DNA of 64,000 nucleotides from Microbacterium oryzae. GTDB lineage: Bacteria; Actinomycetota; Actinomycetes; Actinomycetales; Microbacteriaceae. The stretch covers positions 2,480,001-2,544,000 of the forward strand of contig NZ_CP032550.1 in NCBI RefSeq assembly GCF_009735645.1, in the 5' to 3' direction. Below, piece by piece: positions 1 through 8,856 of the stretch. Position numbers and translations under genes: made by a program. Each line of letters begins with the position of its first letter. Position 1 is the first letter of the stretch. A model generated the notes under the pieces. That model worked only from the letters and a program-made list of their open reading frames with translations. It was not told the DNA's origin and ran no database searches.

Positions 1-53
1 CCCTCGCCTTCGGGCGCTCGATCGCCCAGGTGCGGGCGCTGCTCGAGGTCTGA
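1..53 (+). CDS. 3' end of an unidentified gene (partial)
   Basis: Reading from base 3, an open frame encodes a 16-residue C-terminal tail (ending IAQVRALLEV) and stops at the TGA at 51-53. The codon choice, with C or G in third position, matches its neighbours, so it is probably the end of a gene that starts before the window. Too little is visible to assign a family. It converges on the minus-strand gene that ends at 74. Confidence 0.5.
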   Translation, partial: LAFGRSIAQVRALLEV

Positions 54-73
54 CCGCTGTCGGCGCGCCCGGT

Positions 74-598
74 TCAGCGGCGCAGTGCGGCCGGGCGCGG
101 CAGGCCCAGGTCCTCGAGGAGGTCACCGAGCGCGCGATCGAGCTCGGCGCCGGCCTGGGTGACCTTGTTGATGCCGAAGCCCGCGAGCTGGGTGCTCGGC
201 ACCTCGAAGCTCAGCGTCGTGCCGGGCTCGCGCGAGGTGTGCGCCTCGACGCGCAGCGGCGAGTAGAGCATGGTGCCGGGGTCGTGGCGGAACAGGCGCG
301 CGGCGATCCCGTGATGCGCGATGAGCCACACGACGCTTAGCGCGGTGCTCCCCGCCTGCTGCAGGAGGTCGCTCGGCCGGGCGGTCGCGACGCGGACGAA
401 GCCGCTGGGCGACTCCCACTGCAGGCCGCGGATGAAGCCCGCCCAGTCGCCCGACACCTGCGCGAGCGCCTCGGCGTCGGACAGGGTGGGAACGGCTTCC
501 TCGAACGCCGACACGAGCGCCGCGAAGTGCGCGTTCGTGTGCAGCCGCACCCGTCGTGCCGGGTGCTCGGACGTCGTCTCCTCCACCTGGTAGCTCAC
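74..598 (-). CDS. DUF302-like hypothetical protein
   Basis: A cytoplasmic protein of about 174 residues with no signal peptide or membrane segment. The middle part (RHDPGTMLYSPLRVEAHT, then FEVPSTQLAGFG near the C-terminus) resembles the DUF302-type fold, in which a small molecule or nucleotide has been suggested to bind; this assignment is from memory and tentative. I chose the GTG at 598 because an AGGA sequence lies about seven bases upstream. An ATG at 634 would add 12 residues but has no ribosome binding site and lies against the terminator of the upstream fasciclin gene. Function unknown. Confidence 0.7.
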   Translation of the reverse strand: MSYQVEETTSEHPARRVRLHTNAHFAALVSAFEEAVPTLSDAEALAQVSGDWAGFIRGLQWESPSGFVRVATARPSDLLQQAGSTALSVVWLIAHHGIAARLFRHDPGTMLYSPLRVEAHTSREPGTTLSFEVPSTQLAGFGINKVTQAGAELDRALGDLLEDLGLPRPAALRR

Positions 599-639
599 CC
601 CACCATCCTGCCCCGGCCGAGCGGACCCGGACATGAGGG

Positions 640-671
640 AGGGGCGGCCGGGCTCATGCCCGACCGCCCCT
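640..671 (-). terminator. Terminator of the fasciclin gene
   Basis: Stem AGGGGCGG (640-647) pairs with CCGCCCCT (664-671), with further pairing of CGGGC and GCCCG in the interior. It follows the fasciclin stop codon at 688 on the minus strand. Confidence 0.55.
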
Positions 672-687
672 CATCCATCCGCGCGGG

Positions 688-1386
688 TCACTCCGCGGGC
701 ATGAGCACCGTGTCGACGAGGTACACGGTGGCGTTGGCGGTCTGGACGCCGCCGCAAATCACGTTGGCGCCGTTGACCATGAGCTCATCGCCGGAGCCGG
801 TGACCTCGAGGTCGGTGCCCTGCACGGTGGTGTGCATGCCGTCGATGTCATCCGGCGCGATCTGGCCGGGCACGACGTGGTACGTGAGGATCGACGTGAG
901 CATGTCGGCGTCGGTGCTGAGCGTGTCGATCGTGGCCTGGTCGATCTTCGCGAACGCGTCGTCGACGGGCGCGAAGACCGTGAACTCGTCGCCGTTGAGC
1001 GTGTCGACGAGGTTCACGTCGGGGTTCAACTCGCCCGAGACAGCCGAGACGAGCGTGGTGAGCAGCGGGTTGTTCGAGGCGGCGACCGCGACGGGGTCGG
1101 CGGACATCCCCTCGACCGAGCCCGGGCCATCCGGAACCATCTCGGCGTAGTCGGCGCAGCCGGGGCCGACGAGGTTCGCGGCGGGGTCGGCCATCATGCC
1201 GTCCTCGGTCTCCGCGGGCGTCTCCTCGGGAGCGGTCGACTCCTCGGTCATGGTGCTGGAGTCGCTGGACGAGCTCGAGGGCTCCTCCTCCGACATGGTC
1301 GAGCCGCCGCTGCAGGCGGTGAGGCCGAAGACGGCGACGAGCGACAGGACAGCGGCGCCGGTGAACGTGGACTTCTTCGTGGACAT
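688..1386 (-). CDS. Fasciclin (FAS1) domain lipoprotein
   Basis: 232 residues. The N-terminus is a lipoprotein signal (MSTKKS, hydrophobic core, lipobox LTAC with Cys25), followed by a Ser/Glu/Thr-rich linker (about 26-65) and one FAS1 domain (about 95-232; motifs [14 protein letters not shown] and YHVVPGQI are characteristic). It is expected to be anchored to the outer face of the membrane and to act in adhesion or cell-surface interactions. The start at 1386 has an AGGAGA site; a longer open frame continues upstream but runs antisense through sigK. It is divergent from sigK. In Mycobacterium tuberculosis the SigK/RskA pair controls the fasciclin proteins MPT70 and MPT83, so this neighbour is very likely a SigK target. 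Confidence 0.93.
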   Translation of the reverse strand: MSTKKSTFTGAAVLSLVAVFGLTACSGGSTMSEEEPSSSSSDSSTMTEESTAPEETPAETEDGMMADPAANLVGPGCADYAEMVPDGPGSVEGMSADPVAVAASNNPLLTTLVSAVSGELNPDVNLVDTLNGDEFTVFAPVDDAFAKIDQATIDTLSTDADMLTSILTYHVVPGQIAPDDIDGMHTTVQGTDLEVTGSGDELMVNGANVICGGVQTANATVYLVDTVLMPAE

Positions 1387-1451
1387 TGCCTTCTCCTCTT
1401 GAACGGTGATCGCCCCGGTGACGGGACGTTGCCTCTCGGCTTTCAGGACGT

Positions 1452-1479
1452 ATTCGGGCTCCTCCGCGAACCGGATTGG
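1452..1479 (-). promoter_or_regulatory. Candidate SigK-type promoter of the fasciclin gene
   Basis: On the minus strand a CCAATCC element (1479-1473) is followed after 15 bases by CCGAAT (1457-1452). This matches the mycobacterial SigK consensus as I recall it (CCATCC, 16-17 bases, CCGAAT), allowing one inserted A. Transcription would begin near 1445, giving a leader of about 60 bases. Confidence 0.5.
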
Positions 1480-1493
1480 AAGATTCTCGAAAT

Positions 1494-1520
1494 CCATCCG
1501 GAAGCCGCCGCACACCGAAG
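1494..1520 (+). promoter_or_regulatory. Candidate SigK-type promoter of sigK
   Basis: CCATCC (1494-1499) is followed after 15 bases by CCGAAG (1515-1520), about 29 bases before the sigK start codon. With the mirrored copy on the other strand it suggests that SigK transcribes both its own operon and the fasciclin gene. Confidence 0.5.
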
Positions 1521-1548
1521 AGGAGACAGAGGAGGAGGTGCGTGCGGC

Positions 1549-2151
1549 ATGCTTGAGGACATGGTGATCGACGGCGTCGAGGTGGATGAGTTCGCCGACG
1601 ACCCCGCCGACCATGTCGGCGACCTCCTCGAGCGCATCGCCGCGGGCGACCAGGGCGCCTTCGCGCAGCTCTACGACATGATCTCCGGCCGCGTGTTCGG
1701 CCTCATCCTGCGGGTGCTCGTCGACCGCGCGCAGAGCGAGGAGGTGCTGCAGGAGGTGTTCCTCGAGATCTGGCAATCCGCCGCGCGGTTCGCTCCGAAG
1801 AGAGGGCAGGGGAGGACATGGGTCCTCACCATCGCGCACCGGCGGGCCGTCGACCGGGTGCGATCCGCGCAGGCGAGCACCGACCGGGATGTCCGGGTGG
1901 GCTTCCGCGATCTGGGTGTGCCCTTCGACGGGGTCGCCGAGGACGTGGAGCTGCGGTGGGAGGGGAGGCGCGTCGTGGAGGCGCTCCGCACCCTTCCCGA
2001 GAACCAGCGGGAAGCCCTGACCCTCGCGTACTACGGGGGATACTCGCAGAGCGAGATCGCGGCGCTCACGGCCACGCCGCTGGGCACGGTGAAGACGAGG
2101 ATGCGCGACGGACTGTCGCGCCTGAGGACGCAGATGGGGGTGCCGGCATGA
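1549..2151 (+). CDS. sigK: ECF RNA polymerase sigma factor SigK
   Basis: 200 residues, the usual size of an extracytoplasmic-function sigma factor. Region 2 lies at about 25-95 ([19 protein letters not shown], then [11 protein letters not shown]) and region 4 at about 135-190 ([23 protein letters not shown], then [11 protein letters not shown]). It directs RNA polymerase to a small regulon and is held inactive by the membrane protein encoded next. I chose the ATG at 1549 because of the GGAGGAGG site upstream; a second ATG at 1561 has none. The stop overlaps the anti-sigma start (ATGA), so the two are translationally coupled. The SigK name rests on the fasciclin and RskA neighbours. Confidence 0.92.
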   Translation: MLEDMVIDGVEVDEFADDPADHVGDLLERIAAGDQGAFAQLYDMISGRVFGLILRVLVDRAQSEEVLQEVFLEIWQSAARFAPKRGQGRTWVLTIAHRRAVDRVRSAQASTDRDVRVGFRDLGVPFDGVAEDVELRWEGRRVVEALRTLPENQREALTLAYYGGYSQSEIAALTATPLGTVKTRMRDGLSRLRTQMGVPA

Positions 2152-2936
2152 CCGAGAAGGACATGGACGAGCTGCTCGCCGGCCGCGCCCTCCACGCGCT
2201 GAGCCCGGAGGACGCCGCCCGGCTCGCGGCCGCGCTCGCCGCGGATCCCGCACTTCGCGACCGCGCGGATCGCGACGAGGAGACCGCCGCGCTGCTGGCC
2301 GACGCGACGCCCGAGGTGGTCCCGCCCGCGCATCTGCGCGCCGCGCTCCTCGCGCGCATCGCCGAGCAGCCGCAGGCGGCGGATGGCCGGGCCCCAGCGG
2401 GCGCGGATCCTTCTGCTTCCGACGTGGTCGCCGAAGCGCCGGCGGATGGCCGTCCTGCTGTCGCGCCCGCGCCATCCGCTCGCCTCGGCCGACGCCGCTG
2501 GTTCACGCTGGCCGCCTCGATCGCGGGTCTCGCGGTCGTCGGCGTCGGAGCGGTGACCATCGCGCAGCTGCGGAGCGAGTCGGATGCCGTCGTCGCACTC
2601 GAGCAGATCGCCGAGGCCGACGACGCGCAGGTGCTCGCGGGCGAGCTGCCCGGCGGCGGCACGCTGGAGATGCACTGGTCGCACTCGGTGGGCGAGGTCG
2701 TCGTGCTCGCGGACGAGGCGCCCGAGCTCGACGACGGCCGCCAGTACGAGCTGTGGCTGGTCCGTGGCGACCAGCCGATTCCCGCGGGCGTCTTCGACGG
2801 CGGCGAGGACGAGCCGACCCTCCTCGAGGGCGAGCTCGCCCCGGGCGACGTCGTCGCGGTGACGATCGAGCAGGAGGGCGGCTCTCCCACCGGCCTCCCC
2901 ACCGGCGACCCGATCGCCGCGATGCCGACCGACTGA
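2148..2936 (+). CDS. rskA: Anti-sigma-K factor RskA
   Basis: 262 residues in three parts: a cytoplasmic N-terminal anti-sigma domain (about 1-75), an Ala/Pro-rich linker, one transmembrane helix (about 118-140, after RLGRRRW), and an extracytoplasmic RskA domain (about 145-262, with [17 protein letters not shown] typical of the family). It sequesters SigK at the membrane; regulated intramembrane proteolysis releases the sigma factor in the mycobacterial system. The start overlaps the sigK stop by four bases. Confidence 0.92.
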   Translation: MTEKDMDELLAGRALHALSPEDAARLAAALAADPALRDRADRDEETAALLADATPEVVPPAHLRAALLARIAEQPQAADGRAPAGADPSASDVVAEAPADGRPAVAPAPSARLGRRRWFTLAASIAGLAVVGVGAVTIAQLRSESDAVVALEQIAEADDAQVLAGELPGGGTLEMHWSHSVGEVVVLADEAPELDDGRQYELWLVRGDQPIPAGVFDGGEDEPTLLEGELAPGDVVAVTIEQEGGSPTGLPTGDPIAAMPTD

Positions 2937-2952
2937 CCCACACGACCGACAC

Positions 2953-2992
2953 ACGAGAGCGGCGGATGGCCCAGGCCATCCGCCGCTCTCGT
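2953..2992. terminator. Bidirectional terminator between rskA and dipZ
   Basis: A 19-bp perfect inverted repeat (2953-2971 with 2974-2992) with a two-base loop, between two convergent genes. Its stem contains GGATGGCC and GGCCATCC as an inverted pair. Confidence 0.8.
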
Positions 2993-3006
2993 CTGCGCAG
3001 GGGGCG

Positions 3007-4722
3007 TCACCCGAAGGTGAAGGAGTACACCTCCACCCCCGGGTCGACCTCGACCTCGATGGTTCCGGAGCCGGGGTCGCCATCGCGGAGCTGGTAGGAG
3101 CGCGGGGTGCCGCCGACCTCGATGACCTCCGGGTCGCCGCCGTCCACGGTGGCGGTGATGGCGCCCTCGCCGGCCAGGACGATGCGCACCTCGCTCGCGG
3201 AGTAGTTCAGCCGGATCGTCGCGGGCTCGTCGGCCGGCGTCGCGTACTGCGTGTCGATCGTCCATCGTCCGTCGAGCGCGAACGAGTCGGCGGGCTGGTC
3301 GTCCGGCACCGTGAATTCCGCGGTGCCGTCGGTGTACGGCGTCGTGCCGGCGTAGTTGACGTCCTTCGTCCAGCCGAGGAACGTCTCCGGCGTCCGGTCG
3401 GCGTCGGTCGGCGTCTCGTCGTCCACGTCGGTCGCGTCGGGGAGGTCGGCCTCGGGATCGGCATCGACGAGGAGCTCGCGGATCATCTTCTCGGTGGCGG
3501 CGTAGTTGCCCTCGCCGAACGAGATGTGCCGGACCGTGCCCTCGGCGTCGATGAGGTAGTGGGCGGGCCAGTACCGGTTCCGGTAGTTCGTCCAGGTGGC
3601 GAGGTCGTTGTCGAGGGCGACGGGGTACTCGATGCCGAAGTCGGCCGCACCCGCTCGCACGTTACCGGCGTCCTTCTCGAACGCGTACTCGGGGGAGTGC
3701 ACGCCGATCACCTGCAGGCCCGCGTTGCGGTAGGCCTCGTCCCACGCGACCACCTGGGGGATGCTCCGCTGGCAGTTGATGCAGGAGTAGGCCCAGAAGT
3801 CGATGAGGACCACCTGGCCGCGGAGATCCTCGAGATCGAGGCCCTGGCCATCCGGCGTGTTCAGCCACTGCTCGATGCCGCGGATGGCGGGGGCGGTGCC
3901 GCACGACTCCAGCTCGTCGGCGCCGTTCGTGCACTGATCGAGCTCGCGGTTCTCGTCGGTGACGATGCCGCCGAGGTCGAGGGCCTCCTGCACGTCCTCG
4001 TCCTCCGCGAGCTGCTGCTGCAGGTTCGCGGTGTAATCGGGGACGAGGCGCTGCAGCGCCGCCGGCACGTTGAAGACGAGGCCGACGGCGAGGGCGAGCA
4101 TGGCGATGCCCGCCGCGATGCGCAGGCCGCGCTCGCGGCGGCGGAAGGCGCGGATCCGCTCGATGACGCCGCGGCCGGCGAGGGCGAACACGAGCAGCGG
4201 GATGGCCACGCCGATCGCGAACGAGATGGTGAGGAGCACGGTCTCGGGTCCGATCCGGCCGGTCGAGCCCGCGACGATGATGGCGGCGAGCACCGGCCCG
4301 GCGCAGGGCACGAACACGGTGCCGAGTGCGAGACCCACCGCGAAGCCGTTGCGGCGGTTCGACACCTCGCGCTGCGGCAGCCAGGAGAACGGCTTCTCCA
4401 GAAGGCGCTCGACCGCGGGGATGAGGAGGCCGACGCCGATGAGGGCGAGGAGCGCGATGCCGATCCAGCGGATCACGTCCTGCGGCAGGCCCAGTGCGCC
4501 GAGCGCGAGCGAGCCGAGGAGCGTCACGAGGGTGAAGCTCGTCATGAGGCCGAGCACCACGAGGTACGGGCGCCAGCGCGACACGCCCTCGGTGGGCTGG
4601 TCGCCCTGACTCCGGGCGGACTGCGCGCCGCCGGTGAGGAAGATGACGGGCAGCACGGGGAGGATGCACGGGGAGATCCCCGTGATGAGTCCCCCGAGGA
4701 ACCCGATGATGGCGAGTGACAT
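3007..4722 (-). CDS. dipZ: DipZ: CcdA-type membrane protein fused to a thioredoxin-like domain
   Basis: 571 residues. An N-terminal CcdA/DsbD-beta membrane domain (about 1-235; SPCILPVLPV and FVPCAGPVL carry the paired cysteines that pass electrons across the membrane) is followed by an extracytoplasmic thioredoxin fold with the active site Cys314-Ile-Asn-Cys317 and a C-terminal beta-sandwich typical of DipZ. It should supply reducing power to extracytoplasmic disulfides, for example in cytochrome maturation. The start at 4722 has GAGAAGGGAAA upstream; the frame extends nine codons further without a site. Alone in its operon and divergent from the isomerase gene. Confidence 0.93.
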   Translation of the reverse strand: MSLAIIGFLGGLITGISPCILPVLPVIFLTGGAQSARSQGDQPTEGVSRWRPYLVVLGLMTSFTLVTLLGSLALGALGLPQDVIRWIGIALLALIGVGLLIPAVERLLEKPFSWLPQREVSNRRNGFAVGLALGTVFVPCAGPVLAAIIVAGSTGRIGPETVLLTISFAIGVAIPLLVFALAGRGVIERIRAFRRRERGLRIAAGIAMLALAVGLVFNVPAALQRLVPDYTANLQQQLAEDEDVQEALDLGGIVTDENRELDQCTNGADELESCGTAPAIRGIEQWLNTPDGQGLDLEDLRGQVVLIDFWAYSCINCQRSIPQVVAWDEAYRNAGLQVIGVHSPEYAFEKDAGNVRAGAADFGIEYPVALDNDLATWTNYRNRYWPAHYLIDAEGTVRHISFGEGNYAATEKMIRELLVDADPEADLPDATDVDDETPTDADRTPETFLGWTKDVNYAGTTPYTDGTAEFTVPDDQPADSFALDGRWTIDTQYATPADEPATIRLNYSASEVRIVLAGEGAITATVDGGDPEVIEVGGTPRSYQLRDGDPGSGTIEVEVDPGVEVYSFTFG

Positions 4723-4835
4723 GAGTGCGTTTCCCTTCTCCGCTGCCACCTCTTCGAGGCGGGGAGCGCAGCGGATTGGGGCGCGCGGGGTGGGGGCGCG
4801 ATGTCAAGGGCGTTCAGTCGATCTGGTGCGAACGC

Positions 4836-4841
4836 AAGACT
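4836..4841 (+). promoter_or_regulatory. Candidate -10 element of a leaderless manA-like transcript
   Basis: AAGACT lies six bases before the ATG at 4848, the distance at which transcription would begin on the start codon. No convincing ribosome binding site is present. Confidence 0.3.
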
Positions 4842-4847
4842 GGCGGC

Positions 4848-5864
4848 ATGACGACGGCCCGGAGCACGATCGCACCCCTTCTGCTCGGTCCGAACCAGCC
4901 GGAGGCGCGTCCGTACCGCGGCGGCGCCGGCATCCGGGCTCTCCGGGGCGAGGGCTCCACCAGCGGGTGGACGCCGGAGGACTTCGTCGGGTCGACCACC
5001 TGCATCCACGGCAGCGACTCGATCGGTCTGAGCACGCTGCCGGATGGCCGGCTCCTGCGGGATGCCGTCGCCGGCGACCCGACCGGATGGCTGGGGCCCG
5101 GCCATCCGCCGCGGCTCGGCACCGATACGGGTCTTCTCGTCAAGCTGCTGAGCACGGGGGAGCGGCTCTTCACGCACGTGCATCCCGACGCGGAGTTCGC
5201 CGCCGCGCACTTCGGCACCCACTACGGCAAGACCGAGGCGTGGCTGATCGTGGACACCGGCGACGCCCCGACGGGCGACGTCTGGCTCGGCTTCGCGCGG
5301 GACGTCGCGCGCGACCAGCTCGAGGACTGGTTCGAGCGTCAGGACATCGATGCGCTGCGCGAGGCGCTGAACCACGTCGAGGTGCGCGCGGGCGACTGGG
5401 TGTACGTGCCGGCGGGGACGGTCCACGCCATCGGGCCCGACATCACGCTGGTCGAGCTGCAGGAGCCGGTCGATCTGTCGATCGTGCTCGAGTATGCGCC
5501 GTTCCCCGCGCTCGATCGCGCGTCTGCGCTGCTCGGGCTGCCGCTCGCCAGCGCCCTCGACGCCGTGCCGCTCACGCGCCTGGATGCAGCCCGGCTCGAC
5601 GCGCTGCACGGACGCGCGTCCGCGGGCCCGCTGCTGCCGACCGAGGCCGACGAGGCCTTTCGCGCGGAACTCGTCGAAGGGCGTGCCACCCTCGATGCCG
5701 CGTTCGCGGTGCTCGTCGTGCTCGAGGGCGAGGGCACCCTGCGCTGGGACGACGGCGAGCTCCCGCTCACGCGGGGCGCCACGGTGCTCGTGCCGCATGG
5801 CGCGGGGCAGGTGTCCCTGGAAGGCGAGGTCCGGGCCATCCGCTGCCTGCCGCCGTCTTCCTGA
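4848..5864 (+). CDS. manA: Mannose-6-phosphate isomerase-like cupin enzyme (class I)
   Basis: 338 residues. The cupin zinc-site region is visible as THVHPDAEFAAAHFG and GKTEAW (about residues 108-128) and a later VPAGTVHAIG (about 186-195), matching class I phosphomannose isomerases, which interconvert mannose-6-phosphate and fructose-6-phosphate in the cytoplasm. It is shorter than the approximately 390-residue canonical enzyme and its N-terminus (PNQPEARPYRGG) is atypical, so the substrate could be another sugar phosphate. The start at 4848 is supported by the leaderless -10 spacing. Confidence 0.8.
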   Translation: MTTARSTIAPLLLGPNQPEARPYRGGAGIRALRGEGSTSGWTPEDFVGSTTCIHGSDSIGLSTLPDGRLLRDAVAGDPTGWLGPGHPPRLGTDTGLLVKLLSTGERLFTHVHPDAEFAAAHFGTHYGKTEAWLIVDTGDAPTGDVWLGFARDVARDQLEDWFERQDIDALREALNHVEVRAGDWVYVPAGTVHAIGPDITLVELQEPVDLSIVLEYAPFPALDRASALLGLPLASALDAVPLTRLDAARLDALHGRASAGPLLPTEADEAFRAELVEGRATLDAAFAVLVVLEGEGTLRWDDGELPLTRGATVLVPHGAGQVSLEGEVRAIRCLPPSS

Positions 5865-5882
5865 GGTCTTCCTGAGGCGGGG

Positions 5883-6500
5883 TCAGCCGGCGTCGACGAG
5901 CTGCCGTCGGCCGGACGCCACCGGCTGACCGTCGAGGGCGAGGCGGACCGCGCGCTCTGCCCGCATGCGGATCTCCTCGGGCGTCGGCGCCGGCGTGATG
6001 CCGATGAGGCGCCGCCGGTAGTACTCGCCGAACATCAGGGACAGCAGGGTCTCGGCCGCGTCCTCGCGCTCGCCCGCGGTCTCGTGCGGCATCCGCTCCG
6101 CGAGGAACAGCTGCGCCGCGCGCGGACCGGACGCGTAGAACTCCGTCGCCATCTGCGGGTGAAGCGGCGCGGCCGAGATGACCGCCCGCTGGAACGCGAC
6201 GGCCTCCTCGCGCAGCAGCGACGTCGCCACGGCGATCGCCGCCGCGAGCACGTCTTCCGCGGACCCCGGCGCCGCGTCGAGATAGGCGTGCTGACGGCGG
6301 ACGGCCGCGCGCAGCATGCCCGCTCGGCACTCGAAGTCGGAGTAGAGCGTGCGCTTCGCCACTCGGGCTTCACCCGCGACTCGGTCGAACGAGAGGGCGC
6401 CGTAGCCCTCTTCCACAATCACTCGTGAGATCACGCCGAGCACCCGCTGGTGGCGTTCCTCGCGCTCCTCGGCCGTCGGCCTACCCCGCTTCCCCGTCAT
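5883..6500 (-). CDS. TetR/AcrR family transcriptional regulator
   Basis: About 205 residues. The N-terminal helix-turn-helix (about 20-65) reads LSFDRVAGEARVAKRTLYSDF, the classical TetR pattern; the remainder is an all-helical ligand domain of unknown specificity. A TATGAT -10 element ends seven bases before the ATG at 6500, so the transcript is probably leaderless; an ATG at 6512 would overlap that element and is rejected. It is divergent from the DUF952 gene at 6558 and may control it and itself. Confidence 0.88.
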   Translation of the reverse strand: MTGKRGRPTAEEREERHQRVLGVISRVIVEEGYGALSFDRVAGEARVAKRTLYSDFECRAGMLRAAVRRQHAYLDAAPGSAEDVLAAAIAVATSLLREEAVAFQRAVISAAPLHPQMATEFYASGPRAAQLFLAERMPHETAGEREDAAETLLSLMFGEYYRRRLIGITPAPTPEEIRMRAERAVRLALDGQPVASGRRQLVDAG

Positions 6501-6507
6501 GGTGACT

Positions 6508-6513
6508 ATCATA
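6508..6513 (-). promoter_or_regulatory. -10 element of the leaderless TetR gene
   Basis: TATGAT on the minus strand, seven bases before the ATG at 6500. Confidence 0.5.
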
Positions 6514-6557
6514 GGGCAAAGCTACGACATCGTTTCATTTACGGGAGGTGCTGAGTA

Positions 6558-6878
6558 ATGGCGGCTGAGATCCACCACGTCGCGATCGAGGACGACTGGG
6601 AGATGAGCCGGGTCTTCGGCGAGTACGAGGTCTCCACGCGAGGCGTCCCGTTCGACGATATCGGGTTCGTCCACGCCGTTGTCGCGGAGCGCGTGCCCGA
6701 CGTGGTGAGCGCCCGGTACGCCGACATCTCGCTGCCCCTTCTCGACATCGCGCTGAGTGTGGCAGGCCTCGAGGCTGCGGGCGCCGCCGTGGAGTGGGTC
6801 AACGGCGAGCCGCGCGTCCGGGCGCCCATCCCCATGATTCCCGAGGTCGTCATCTCGGAGACTCCCATCCGTCGCTGA
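6558..6878 (+). CDS. DUF952 domain protein (copy 1)
   Basis: 106 residues, the usual size of a single DUF952 domain. Family landmarks are HHVAIEDDWEMSR near the N-terminus, the GFVHAV motif in the middle and PIPMIPEVV near the end. The fold is described as ADP-ribosyltransferase-like, but no activity is established for these short bacterial members. GGGAGGTG at 6543-6550 is a good ribosome binding site. A clear paralogue lies at 9158. Confidence 0.85.
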   Translation: MAAEIHHVAIEDDWEMSRVFGEYEVSTRGVPFDDIGFVHAVVAERVPDVVSARYADISLPLLDIALSVAGLEAAGAAVEWVNGEPRVRAPIPMIPEVVISETPIRR

Positions 6879-6893
6879 CCCCCGCGCGGTGCC

Positions 6894-6936
6894 GGCGCTG
6901 GCACCCCTGCGGCGCTGGCACCCCTGCGGCGCTGGC
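6894..6936. repeat. 17-bp tandem repeat, about 2.5 copies
   Basis: GGCGCTGGCACCCCTGC occurs at 6894-6910 and 6911-6927, followed by a partial third copy (6928-6936). It fills the gap between the convergent DUF952 and HNH genes. Confidence 0.8.
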
Positions 6937-6943
6937 TGCAGGG

Positions 6944-8572
6944 TCATATCCGCTGCCGGATCTTCGCGTGGAGTCGGGTGGTGGAGGTCGGCGCGGGCCG
7001 GTGGCGGTGGTGTCGGTCGATCCAGTTCGGGGCGGCGACGTAGGGGGTGCCGTTTCGCATCTGGATGTCCCATCCGGAGTGATCGAGGTGGTGGTGGTGC
7101 CACCAGCACAGCAGGACCCCGTTGTCGGTGTTGGTCGCGCCGCCGAGGGCGTGGTCCTGGACGTGGTGGATCTCGCACCATGCGGCGGGGATCGTGCATC
7201 CGGGGATGATGCAACCGCCGTCTCGGGCGACGATCGCTTTCCGCTGGGTGGCGGTGAAGATGCGCTGCACGCTGGTGAGGGACAGCAGCTTCCCTCTGGG
7301 GCTGAAGACTGCTCGGAGAATGTCGCCGCTGCACCCGGTCCGCCGGGCCACGGACACCGGCACCGCCCGGGAGGCCCCGTCGAGATGCGCGATGCCGTGG
7401 CCGGAGCGACTCGGCGGCGCCGGCGGCCATGGCTCCTCGTCCCCCACGGGCCCGTCGTCGGATGGGGCGGACGCAAGGTCCTGCTGCGTGACGTGAACCA
7501 TCACGGTGGGGGCAGCGCCGCCGAGCGTGGGAGTCTCGGCTGCGCGAGAGGCCGCCTGCAGCATCGCCATGAGCGCGTCATGGCGTTTCTGAGTCGCGGT
7601 GCGGGGGTCGTGGACGATCTCGTCCGATGCCCAGGGTGCGTCGCCCTGATCCTCGGGGGCAGTTCCCTCGATGAGATCACCGCCGTCGGGTGCTCCTCTC
7701 GACTCGCTGGACGGGCCGCTTGCGAAGGCGACATTCCGAGCGGGATTGGTGTGCGCGGCGAGGAGCATCTGCAACAGGGCGCCGGCTTCGGGGACGAGGA
7801 TCCCGTTCGCCCGGAAGTTGCCATTGGGAAGTTCGGTCACCGTCAGGCCGCGCGCCCGGAAGGACTGATCATGATCGTGGTCCGGGTCGAACCCATCGGC
7901 GGTGAGGACATCGACCCACGCGTCAGCGTGCGCTTTCACCACGCTCCAGGGCGGCACCGCCAGCACCCCTTCCGCGGTTGCGGCAGCGGCGCCTGCGAGT
8001 GCCGGCGGCAGCACCGCATCCTCGAGGTCGGAGGCGATGGCGCCGGTGGCGATCCCGATGAGGTGGCGTTCCATCGTGTCGACCCTGTTCCGCTCGTTCG
8101 CCGGCAGGGCGCGTGCGGCGGTGTCCATCGCCTTCAGCAGCAGTGCCGCCGGCTCCGCCCCGAGGAGTCCCGCTTCCAGCGCCGCGGCCAGCAGCGGCCG
8201 TTCAGCGGGCAACGGCAACCCGGTCGCGGACTCCCGGTCGCGCGTGCGCTCATCGGTCCGAGTTCGGACGCCGAGCGACGCGCTGGGCGCTCCGGTCAGG
8301 CGTTCGAGGAGCTCTCGCCCGGTGCGGCACCCGAACGCCTCCGACAGTGGATGCTCCAACCCGCGCCGCGAACGCCGGGTGACCTCTCCCGCGGTTCGAA
8401 TCCGCACGGCGTCGACCAGCCGGCCGAGCTGCTCGACGCGCCCCGTCAGCGCCACCAACTCCGCGTCGGGGACCTGTTCGACCAGCCCGAAGACCCCGTC
8501 CAGCAGCTTCGCGGCCCCTCCCACCAAAGCGGTGGGAGCGGATCGCGTGACCGGGCTGGCGTCTTCGACCAT
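6944..8572 (-). CDS. DUF222 / HNH endonuclease domain protein
   Basis: 542 residues: an N-terminal DUF222 (13E12-repeat) region over about the first 330 residues, a variable Ser/Pro/Gly-rich stretch, then an HNH nuclease motif at about 450-505 (GGCIIPGC, WCEIHHVQDHALGG, LLCWWHHHHLDH) with the metal- and zinc-binding Cys/His residues intact. Such proteins are abundant and multicopy in actinobacteria; the biological role is unknown and mobility has been suspected. The start at 8572 (MVEDAS) has a GAGGG site; the open frame runs 79 codons further but with poor codon use. Confidence 0.88.
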   Translation of the reverse strand: MVEDASPVTRSAPTALVGGAAKLLDGVFGLVEQVPDAELVALTGRVEQLGRLVDAVRIRTAGEVTRRSRRGLEHPLSEAFGCRTGRELLERLTGAPSASLGVRTRTDERTRDRESATGLPLPAERPLLAAALEAGLLGAEPAALLLKAMDTAARALPANERNRVDTMERHLIGIATGAIASDLEDAVLPPALAGAAAATAEGVLAVPPWSVVKAHADAWVDVLTADGFDPDHDHDQSFRARGLTVTELPNGNFRANGILVPEAGALLQMLLAAHTNPARNVAFASGPSSESRGAPDGGDLIEGTAPEDQGDAPWASDEIVHDPRTATQKRHDALMAMLQAASRAAETPTLGGAAPTVMVHVTQQDLASAPSDDGPVGDEEPWPPAPPSRSGHGIAHLDGASRAVPVSVARRTGCSGDILRAVFSPRGKLLSLTSVQRIFTATQRKAIVARDGGCIIPGCTIPAAWCEIHHVQDHALGGATNTDNGVLLCWWHHHHLDHSGWDIQMRNGTPYVAAPNWIDRHHRHRPAPTSTTRLHAKIRQRI

Positions 8573-8856
8573 GCCCTCACGATAGGAGCGACCACGGACA
8601 TTCCCGGCCCTGAGAATCGAAAATCGAGCGGCGGGGGAGAACTCGAAGAAGACACGCCGCGTGAGGGAATCTGTGCACGAGACGTGCTTCCCCAACCGAA
8701 CACGAAAGACATCGACATGAAGCGCATTGCTTACCGCACCACGCGCGTGACGCACCCGATCCTCCTCGCCGGGCCCAGACCATCCGCTCAGAGAACCCAG
8801 CGAGCGCATCTGTCAATCCCCTCGTCGCTCGCGGCGTCGAGGAGAAGGCTCGCCCC

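Noticed and set aside
1387..2475. N-terminal extension of the fasciclin gene to 595 residues
   Set aside because: The extension is antisense to sigK and rskA. The lipoprotein signal and ribosome binding site place the start at 1386.
6894..6936. Repeat unit considered as a CRISPR remnant
   Set aside because: Units are directly adjacent with no spacers, and no cas genes are present.
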